Assembly: GCA_007126415.1 (NCBI GenBank)
Contig: SLBH01000091.1
Coordinates: 1 to 10,514, forward strand
Source: Spirochaetales bacterium
Lineage (GTDB): Bacteria; Spirochaetota; Spirochaetia; DSM-27196; SLAA01
Direction: 5' to 3'
Length of the DNA stretch: 10,514 bases
Position numbers and translations under genes: made by a program. Each line of letters opens with the position of its first letter. The first letter of the stretch is position 1. Below, in pieces: positions 1 to 5,478 of this stretch. The notes beneath the pieces were generated by a model. That model had not been told where the DNA came from, searched no databases, and saw only the letters and a list, made by a program, of their open reading frames with translations.

Positions 1-1517
1 CGCGACAAGGTGGAGGGGCCGCTATCGGGAACCGTGTCGGTGTCGACCGGCGCAATCTCGATCTTGGCCTCGTCTACCGTGAGTATGCGCGCTACCGTTT
101 GCATCCAGATCTGCTGTATGCCTCGATCTTCCGGGATAGCCGAACTCCGAATCACGGCTCTGTCCGACTCCTCGAGCCGTACCGCCACCGCGGCGCCGAG
201 GATTTCTTCGCCGCGCCCGAGAAACCCCGATCCTTGCGACACGACCGCGACGCCGATACCGCGCGCCGAGGCGCGCAGATCTTCTTGGATGATGCGGCGC
301 TTCTTCTGAAGCTCAAACGCGGCGTGCTTGCGCGCGAAATCGGACTGCGATAGGATCCAGTCCCACGCCCCGCAGGCGAACAGGTCGTTCTTTGCGGGGC
401 CGCCGGTGATGGTGGTCTGGCCCTTTCGCAGAAGGTTGAACTCTTTCCAGATCTGCGGAGGCACCTGCGCAACCTCGCTGATGCGCGCGGCGTGAGCCTC
501 AACCGCAAAGAAGGCCTGCGCCGTACCGAACCCGGCAAAGGCGTTCATCGGAGTCAGGTTCGTGCGCACCGCACGTGCGCGTATGCGGACGTTGCGGCAG
601 TTGTACAGGCCGCAGGCCGCCACCATCATACGCTTGAGCATCTCGTCGCTCAATAGAGGATAGGCGCCGGTGTTGAGCGTGATCGTCACCTGCATCGCCA
701 TGAGGTTACCGTCGCGGTCGAGACCGGTGACGTGTTTGATGTGGCTCGGGGCGCGTTTTGTGCTGTTGATGAAGTCCTCTTCGCGCGTGTAGACAAGCTT
801 GATCGGGCGCCCGGTGGCACGGTGCGCGATTGCAGCGTGCGCTGCAACCAGCGACGGGTACCAGAGCTTACCGTCGAGCGCCACGCCGGCGTCGGTAGCC
901 CGCACTACGCAGCGCTTCTGCGGGATCTTGAGTACCGTGGAAACCGCTTCGCGCACGTGAAACGGCCACTGCGACGCGCTGTAGACCGCGATGCGGTCGG
1001 GGGCCTCGGCCTGCACAAACGCGGCTTGGGGTTCGCTGTAGAGGTGTTCCTGCGCCTCGGTCTGATACTCACCTTCGACCACCTGAAACGCCGCTCGCAT
1101 CGCCTGCTCAGGAGCTCCCACGGTTTTCACAAAATCGGTTTGAAGGTGTTCGGCCTCATCGGGGTGAAACTGCTGCACCGCCGGCAACGGCTCGTACCGC
1201 ACCTCCACGCGTGTCGCGAGTTCCATTAGCTCGCGTAGCACCGGACCAACGAGCAGTCCGATCGGTTCTCCGGCGTAATGCGTCTCGAGATCGGCGAGCA
1301 CCGGGACGAGCTCACCGAGTACCATCACGCGATTGCGTCCCGGTATGTCGCGCGCGGTGAGGAAACGGCAATGCTCCGGCAGCTCCGGTGGGGTGATCGA
1401 AACGATCGCGGCGCTCGGTTGCTGCGCGCGGACTGTATAGCAGTACAGCATATTGCGCTCGTAGATATCGCTGATGAAGTGAGTCGTGTGCGTGAGCATC
1501 TTTCGTATCGAGCGCAT
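1..1517 (-). CDS. Xanthine dehydrogenase family molybdopterin-binding subunit, diverged, 3' end cut by window
   Basis: An open frame of 505 codons runs off the left edge. It starts at ATG 1517, preceded by AAAAGGG about 4 nt upstream and 16 bp after the aminotransferase stop, so it is probably the fourth operon gene. The order matches the molybdopterin subunit of molybdenum hydroxylases: an N-terminal a/b-hammerhead-like part (about 1-115), the QEH motif (Q156, like bovine XDH Gln767), a GLDRDG stretch (265-270), the GAY segment (284-286), R296 in the place of bovine Arg880, TNLTP (319-323), F330 (like Phe914), and VDTDTVPDSGP (491-501), matching the family motif near NTVPNSSPTA. No FeS or FAD domain is present, so partner subunits would be separate genes. 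Several active-site positions are replaced: FGGKE reads ALDGKL (Glu802 becomes Leu218), FRGFG reads FAGFG (Arg912 becomes Ala328), and the MGQG loop is not recognisable. Bovine numbering is from memory. Family is fairly sure; activity and substrate are not. Confidence 0.8.
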   Translation of the reverse strand, partial: MRSIRKMLTHTTHFISDIYERNMLYCYTVRAQQPSAAIVSITPPELPEHCRFLTARDIPGRNRVMVLGELVPVLADLETHYAGEPIGLLVGPVLRELMELATRVEVRYEPLPAVQQFHPDEAEHLQTDFVKTVGAPEQAMRAAFQVVEGEYQTEAQEHLYSEPQAAFVQAEAPDRIAVYSASQWPFHVREAVSTVLKIPQKRCVVRATDAGVALDGKLWYPSLVAAHAAIAHRATGRPIKLVYTREEDFINSTKRAPSHIKHVTGLDRDGNLMAMQVTITLNTGAYPLLSDEMLKRMMVAACGLYNCRNVRIRARAVRTNLTPMNAFAGFGTAQAFFAVEAHAARISEVAQVPPQIWKEFNLLRKGQTTITGGPAKNDLFACGAWDWILSQSDFARKHAAFELQKKRRIIQEDLRASARGIGVAVVSQGSGFLGRGEEILGAAVAVRLEESDRAVIRSSAIPEDRGIQQIWMQTVARILTVDEAKIEIAPVDTDTVPDSGPSTLS

Positions 1518-1533
1518 CGGTCCCTTTTGCAGC

Positions 1534-2781
1534 CTATGCCCGAGCGTAACGCCGACAGACCGAGCGCACGGCCTCTACCACACGCTCAACCGCCGCGTCG
1601 CTGAGCTGCGGATAGATCGGCAGGCTCAGGCAGCATTGGTATGCGTCCCATGATACCGGAAAATCCTCGGGACTCAAACCGTAGCGGTCGCGATAGTACG
1701 GCATCAGGTGGAGCGGTTTGTAATGAACCGATGTTCCGACGCCGGCCTCGGCGAGCGCCGCGATCACGGTGTCGCGGTCAACCGTCACGCGAGCGCGATC
1801 GAGGCGTAGGATGAACAGATGCCACGACTGCGGCAGGTGGTGCGGCGGCAGCTGCAACTGATCGAGATCGGCGAGGTGCTCGAGATAGTACGCCGCGATC
1901 GCGGCGCGTCGGCGGTTGAACTCCTCGGCACGCCGCAGTTGCACCCTGCCGATCGCGGCGAGGATGTCGGGAAGGTTGTACTTGTAGCCCGGAGCAACGA
2001 CCTCGTACTCGTGTGGCGCCGCGCGGCCGTGATACCGATCCCAAACCGGTCGATCTATGCCGTGCAGACGCATCACGCGGGCGCGCGCCGCGGCATCCTC
2101 GGTCTTGAAGACCAGCATACCGCCCTCACCGGTGGTGATTGTTTTGGTGGCGTAGAACGAGAAAACTCCCGCGTCGGAACCGGTGCCGAGGATCGCCGGG
2201 GGTTCCCCGTCGGCGGCGCTATGTGCGGCGCCGTGTGTAGCACCGTGTGCGGCGCCGGGCTCACGCGCCGGGAAACTGTGCGCGGCGTCTTCCACCACGG
2301 CTGCGCCGTAGCGCTCGGCGGCGCGGCGCAGCTCCGCGACCGGGCAGGGGTACCCGCCGACGTGCACCGGCATGATCGAGTGTACCGGTGAGCCGGCTTC
2401 GCTTTGTCGCTCGAGCGTCTCGAGTAGCTTTGCAGGATCGATGTTGAATCCGCCGGGTTCGATATCGACGAAGACCGGATCGGCGCCAAGATAGCGAATA
2501 ACCTCGGCGCTCGCCGCGAAGGTGTAGGGGCTCACCGCAACACGGTCCCCGGAGCGTACGCCGAGCGCCTCGAGCGCGAGGTGCAGCCCGGCGGTAGCCG
2601 AGCTGACCGCAAGCGTGTGGTTGTGCGATACGCCGCAGTACGAAGCGAACTCCTGCTCAAACTGCTCGGCCTCGCGAGCGGTGGTGAGCCAGCCGCTTCG
2701 CAGGACCCGCAGAACCGCCTGTTCTTCCGCTTCGCCGAGACTCGGGCGAGCAAACGGGATGAACTCAGTACTCGGGCTCAT
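1534..2781 (-). CDS. DegT/DnrJ/EryC1/StrS family PLP-dependent sugar aminotransferase
   Basis: This 415-residue protein is a cytoplasmic PLP aminotransferase of the sugar type. It transfers an amino group, usually from glutamate, to the keto group of a nucleotide-linked 4-keto-6-deoxy sugar. The N-terminal FIPFARPSLGEAEE and SGWLTT stretches, the ED-AAH motif (D165, H168, cofactor contacts) and the FSFYATKTITTGEGGM block with Schiff-base Lys213 are diagnostic, and SVHYKPLH (351-358) is the usual C-terminal block. The start at ATG 2781 lies inside the dehydratase gene (17-bp overlap) with no clear Shine-Dalgarno site, so it is probably translationally coupled. The upstream dehydratase would supply the 4-keto substrate. 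About 20 extra residues (172-195, rich in Ala-His-Gly) sit just before the PLP-lysine block, where relatives have a short loop, and arise from a 12-bp tandem repeat. The exact sugar cannot be read from sequence alone. Confidence 0.93.
   Translation of the reverse strand: MSPSTEFIPFARPSLGEAEEQAVLRVLRSGWLTTAREAEQFEQEFASYCGVSHNHTLAVSSATAGLHLALEALGVRSGDRVAVSPYTFAASAEVIRYLGADPVFVDIEPGGFNIDPAKLLETLERQSEAGSPVHSIMPVHVGGYPCPVAELRRAAERYGAAVVEDAAHSFPAREPGAAHGATHGAAHSAADGEPPAILGTGSDAGVFSFYATKTITTGEGGMLVFKTEDAAARARVMRLHGIDRPVWDRYHGRAAPHEYEVVAPGYKYNLPDILAAIGRVQLRRAEEFNRRRAAIAAYYLEHLADLDQLQLPPHHLPQSWHLFILRLDRARVTVDRDTVIAALAEAGVGTSVHYKPLHLMPYYRDRYGLSPEDFPVSWDAYQCCLSLPIYPQLSDAAVERVVEAVRSVCRRYARA
2215..2250. 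repeat. 12-bp imperfect tandem repeat inside the aminotransferase gene
   Basis: Three consecutive imperfect 12-bp units (2215-2226, 2227-2238, 2239-2250; plus-strand type GGCGCCGTGTGT) encode the Ala-His-Gly-Ala / Thr-His-Gly-Ala / Ala-His-Ser-Ala run in the loop ahead of the PLP lysine. The unit is a multiple of three, so copy changes keep the frame. Part of a fourth unit (GGCGCCGGGCTC, 2251-2262) follows but is degenerate. Confidence 0.7.
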
Positions 2782-4243
2782 GGCAGCTTACCGGTAGGGA
2801 AGGAATGTGACGCGCGATCGCTTGTCTCAGCTCGCGGCGGTTGCGATAAGACTCGAGGTGCTCGGGACATGGGAAACAGATGGGGTACAACTCCTTGAGC
2901 AGTCCGGCCAGCTCTGCCGGCGAGCGATTGTTGCGTTCCACCCCCAGGATTCGCTCGGTGCCGCTCGGGAGCGGTTGTTCGTCCGTTCCATACAAGGATT
3001 CAGTCAGCTTCTCGCCGGGTCGCATGCCGATGTACTGAATCGGAATCTCGACATCAGGCTCGTAGCCGTAGAAACGAATCATCTGCTCGGCGATCTCACG
3101 GATCGGGAGCGGCTCGCCCATGTCGAGTAGATAGAGCCTACCGCCTTCGCCGACCCCGCCGGCCTTTAAGACCAGCGAAACCGCCTCCGGAATCGTCATG
3201 AAGTAGCGCGCGGTGCGCGGGTCGGTGATCGTGACGGGGCCGCCGCGCATGATCTGCTTCTGAAACAGCGGCACGATGCTCCCGCGCGAACCGAGTACGT
3301 TGCCGAAGCGTACCACCATGAAACGCATGCGCGTTCCGTCGGCGTTGAGAACAATCTCCTCGGCAAGCTGTTTTGTAGCGCCGTAGATGCTGGTTGGCTC
3401 AACGACCTTGTCGGAGGAGACGAGGACGAACCGCTCGCAGCCGGCTTCTTCCGCGGCCTCTACAAGATGCTGGGTAACGAACACGTTGTTCTTCACCGCC
3501 TCTACCGGGTTGGACTCCAGCATCGGCACGTGCTTGTAGGCTGCGGTGTGAAATACCGCGTTCACGCGCATACGGTGTAGGATGAAGCGCGTGTAATGCG
3601 GGTCCTGTAACTCGCCGATCACCGGGACCACCGTGGCGCGTTCTCCCACGCCTTCTTCCTGCAGCGTGCGCAACTCGCGGTCTATCTCGTAGATGCTGTT
3701 CTCACCGTGCCCAAGGAGGTACAGCCGCTCGGCACCGCCGGCGAGTAGCTGGCGGGCGAGCTCGCTGCCGATGCTGCCGCCGGCGCCGGTAATCAACACG
3801 CGCTTGCCTCGCAGGTACGCGAGGCTTTCACGGAGGTCTATTCCGATAGGGGTGCGCCCGAGGAGATCGAGCGGATCGATCTCGCGCGCTTGTATTAGGT
3901 GCGCCTCGCCGTCGATGATCTGCGATAGGCTCGGCAGAATCCGGATACGCGCGAAGCCCGCCTGTTTCAGCAGGTCGTACCATTGCTTGAGATGCTCACG
4001 CGGCGCTTCGGGGATCGCGATCAGCGCTTCATCCTGCGGCGCTTTGTTCAGCAACTCTACGACGTCGAGAATCGGGCCGAGGACCGGTGCGCCGTCGATC
4101 TTGGTGCCGATCTTCGCCGCGTCGTCGTCGAGAAACGCGGCAACCGCCCCGGGGTTACGCTTGCGGCGCATCTCCTCGGCTATCGAGCGGCCCGCGAGGC
4201 CTGCTCCCAAAATGTAGGTGCGTGCGCGACCGTCTCCGCTCAT
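2765..4243 (-). CDS. CapD/FlaA1-like nucleotide-sugar 4,6-dehydratase/epimerase (soluble form)
   Basis: This 492-residue protein has two Rossmann parts. An N-terminal CoA-binding-like domain carries ILGAGLAG (11-18). The catalytic extended-SDR domain (about 145-430) carries TGAGGSIGSE (152-161, NAD(P) binding), SSDKVVEPTS (276-285) and YGATK with Tyr287 and Lys291. Family members remove water from UDP-GlcNAc-type sugars to give a 4-keto-6-deoxy intermediate, some with C5 inversion. WbpM/PglF-type members have an N-terminal membrane region and a Met at the catalytic Tyr; this one has neither, starting straight at the Rossmann fold and keeping Tyr as FlaA1 does. The C-terminus (about 440-492, including two Cys in ICFPCP) is less conserved. 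It overlaps the upstream NusG-like gene by 4 bp (ATGA) and the downstream aminotransferase by 17 bp, so the three are surely cotranscribed. Likely pathway: an amino-dideoxy sugar for a surface glycan. Dehydratase is favoured over simple epimerase because an aminotransferase follows directly. Confidence 0.9.
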   Translation of the reverse strand: MSGDGRARTYILGAGLAGRSIAEEMRRKRNPGAVAAFLDDDAAKIGTKIDGAPVLGPILDVVELLNKAPQDEALIAIPEAPREHLKQWYDLLKQAGFARIRILPSLSQIIDGEAHLIQAREIDPLDLLGRTPIGIDLRESLAYLRGKRVLITGAGGSIGSELARQLLAGGAERLYLLGHGENSIYEIDRELRTLQEEGVGERATVVPVIGELQDPHYTRFILHRMRVNAVFHTAAYKHVPMLESNPVEAVKNNVFVTQHLVEAAEEAGCERFVLVSSDKVVEPTSIYGATKQLAEEIVLNADGTRMRFMVVRFGNVLGSRGSIVPLFQKQIMRGGPVTITDPRTARYFMTIPEAVSLVLKAGGVGEGGRLYLLDMGEPLPIREIAEQMIRFYGYEPDVEIPIQYIGMRPGEKLTESLYGTDEQPLPSGTERILGVERNNRSPAELAGLLKELYPICFPCPEHLESYRNRRELRQAIARHIPSLPVSCHEPEY

Positions 4244-4761
4244 TTCTTCACCGCAGTTTCGATGACCTCAAATCCGAGGTCAACCGGGAAGCTATCGTTG
4301 TAGAGGTCCAGCTTGACCTTGGCGCGTCCCTTGCGCCGGTCTATCTTTACGATGCGTCCCTCGAGCCCGGCGAGCGGACCCTCGAGCACGCGAATCTGCG
4401 AGTCCGGGCCGAACGTGACCTTTGACTTCTCTACAACTTCGCCGAAGCGCAGAAAATGCAGCAGCAGCTCGCGATCGCTTCCGTCTATCGGACGTATATT
4501 TGAGTTGGTTTCTAAAAAACGCAGGAAACCGGGAACGTGACGGAGATGCCAGTAGTCTTCAACCGAGACGTGATCGCCCTCGAGAAACACATATCCGGGG
4601 TACAGGGGCTTGAGAACGTCTTTCCAACTGCCGCGTCGTAACTGACGCAGTCTCCGTTGTGGATAGACCAGATTCATGGTGCTTCCCTGCAGCGCCTGAC
4701 GCGCTAAGGTGCGGTACTTCTCTTCTTCCCGTGTCTTGACCTGTACAACGAAGTAATTCAT
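4240..4761 (-). CDS. NusG-family specialised antiterminator (LoaP/UpxY/RfaH-like)
   Basis: This 173-residue protein has an NGN domain (about 1-110, beginning MNYFVVQVKTREEEKY, with YPGYVFLE at 54-61 and the HVPGFLRFL stretch at 75-83). A C-terminal KOW domain (about 122-173) contains VLEGPLAGLEGRIVKIDRRK (125-144). NusG-type proteins bind the clamp of elongating RNA polymerase; specialised paralogues are recruited by a leader element and suppress termination in long operons. The lead position before polysaccharide genes, with a 4-bp overlap, fits such a paralogue rather than housekeeping NusG, which normally sits in the secE-nusG-rplK cluster. The KOW region resembles LoaP, known in Firmicutes, Actinobacteria and Spirochaetes and tied to polysaccharide or natural-product operons. 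There is no clear Shine-Dalgarno site before ATG 4761, but the N-terminus is where NusG proteins usually begin. A small hairpin lies 18 nt upstream. Assignment as a NusG paralogue is firm; the LoaP subgroup is likely. Confidence 0.9.
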   Translation of the reverse strand: MNYFVVQVKTREEEKYRTLARQALQGSTMNLVYPQRRLRQLRRGSWKDVLKPLYPGYVFLEGDHVSVEDYWHLRHVPGFLRFLETNSNIRPIDGSDRELLLHFLRFGEVVEKSKVTFGPDSQIRVLEGPLAGLEGRIVKIDRRKGRAKVKLDLYNDSFPVDLGFEVIETAVKK

Positions 4762-4904
4762 GTGGCTGCAATGCTATCTGTGCTGCCGTAAGGTAGCACG
4801 TAACCCTTTGTCGAGGCAATACAACCGCCCAGACACGAACCACTAAGGCTCAGTCGCTTGGGTGTGATCGCTATCTTGCCGATGAATACACCAGGAGGGG
4901 TACG
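4762..4904. promoter_or_regulatory. Divergent intergenic region between the antiterminator operon and the secreted-protein genes
   Basis: These 143 bp separate two divergent units and must hold both promoters and the leader of the antiterminator operon. No near-consensus promoter stands out. The best minus-strand candidate is TTGCCT, 18 nt, TACCTT; on the plus strand there is only a loose TATCTT at 4872-4877 without a good -35. On the plus side the region ends with a very strong ribosome-binding site, AGGAGGGG (4893-4900). A hairpin lies at 4780-4799. Confidence 0.4.
4780..4799. promoter_or_regulatory. 8-bp stem with tetraloop in the leader of the antiterminator operon
   Basis: Arms GTGCTGCC (4780-4787) and GGTAGCAC (4792-4799) enclose a four-base loop. 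Read as plus-strand RNA it is a continuous 8-bp stem with one G-U pair and a GUAA (GNRA-type) loop. Read as minus-strand RNA, the leader of the NusG-like gene, it has one A-C mismatch and a UUAC loop. There is no U-tract on either side, so it is not an intrinsic terminator. LoaP-type factors are recruited through a hairpin in the nascent leader RNA, so this is a candidate recruitment element; that role is inference. Confidence 0.4.
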
Positions 4905-5456
4905 ATGTACAGATCTGGACAGTTCAAACCGGCATCCGCGAGCTTGGCTGCCGTCATAATGTTCGTGTTACTGCTCTCGATCCCGGCGACGCTGAACGCC
5001 GAGAGCCTCATGGTGTATATTGAAGCATGGGACCCGGAGAGAATCGAGCAACTCGAGGACGAAGAGGATCAACTCGATGTTGCGTATTTTCTCTCGGCGG
5101 TTGAGGCGGGTGTGATGGACGTGTTTTTCGACGCCGATTACATTGTGTTCAACGCCGGACCGATCACTGGAGTAGAGGAAGACGGACGGCGGTCGGATCA
5201 GCACGTGCTCTCGGTGGCGCACGAAGGCGGTGCGGACCTCCTGATTCGGTTCTCGCTTCGCTTCGAGCAGGACGGGAACGGCATGCCGAAGCCCACACTC
5301 GGTGAGCTTTCGTACTTCCGGGTCGACGGTGCCGACGAGATGCTGTCGGAGCAGATCGAGATCTCGGAGTTACTCGAGGAACACGCCGAGCTTACCGGAG
5401 AGCTCGGGTTCAAGATCGGCACCGCCGTTGCGCGTCGGGTTCTCGAGAGTTCGTAA
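4905..5456 (+). CDS. Secreted protein of unknown function
   Basis: I do not recognise this 183-residue protein. The start at ATG 4905 is well fixed by AGGAGGGG ending 4 nt upstream. Residues 1-32 look like a Sec signal peptide: Arg/Lys near the start, a hydrophobic core (about 12-28, including MFVLLLSIP) and a likely cleavage site after Leu-Asn-Ala (30-32). No lipobox Cys is present, so the mature protein is probably periplasmic or exported. The mature part is acidic (EQLEDEEDQLD at 48-58), without cysteine or a further membrane segment, and has an alternating hydrophobic stretch, ADLLIRFSLRFEQ, typical of beta structure. A final amphipathic segment (ISELLEEHAELTGELG) precedes the C-terminus. 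The next gene starts 22 bp after the stop with its own ribosome-binding site, so the two are likely cotranscribed and may share a role at the cell envelope. Confidence 0.8.
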   Translation: MYRSGQFKPASASLAAVIMFVLLLSIPATLNAESLMVYIEAWDPERIEQLEDEEDQLDVAYFLSAVEAGVMDVFFDADYIVFNAGPITGVEEDGRRSDQHVLSVAHEGGADLLIRFSLRFEQDGNGMPKPTLGELSYFRVDGADEMLSEQIEISELLEEHAELTGELGFKIGTAVARRVLESS

Positions 5457-5478
5457 AGACCCGCAGGGGGTGGCTGAG

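Noticed and set aside
152..538. Minus-strand open frame of 128 codons, Arg/Ser-rich
   Set aside because: Out-of-frame reading of the molybdopterin-subunit gene, whose own frame is open throughout.
732..1229. Plus-strand open frame of 165 codons
   Set aside because: It lies entirely opposite the molybdopterin-subunit gene, which has clear family motifs; no ribosome-binding site or recognisable motif.
1..1517. Selenocysteine or split-gene explanation for the odd molybdenum subunit
   Set aside because: No in-frame TGA or frameshift occurs over the 505 visible codons.
1819..2391. Plus-strand open frame of 190 codons
   Set aside because: Opposite the aminotransferase, including its repeat; no independent evidence of coding.
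4780..4799. Intrinsic terminator between the divergent units
   Set aside because: The stem lacks a U-tract on either strand and no transcript needs to end there, since both neighbours are transcribed away from it.
4822..4836. RfaH-type ops element in the antiterminator leader
   Set aside because: Only the first six bases of ops (GGCGGT) are matched; the conserved remainder, including GTAGC, is not, so chance is likely.
5302..5478. Upstream in-frame extension of the SPOR-protein gene beginning at ATG 5302
   Set aside because: It overlaps the preceding gene by over 150 bp, encodes Arg/Ser-rich shadow sequence and would hide the signal peptide starting at 5479.
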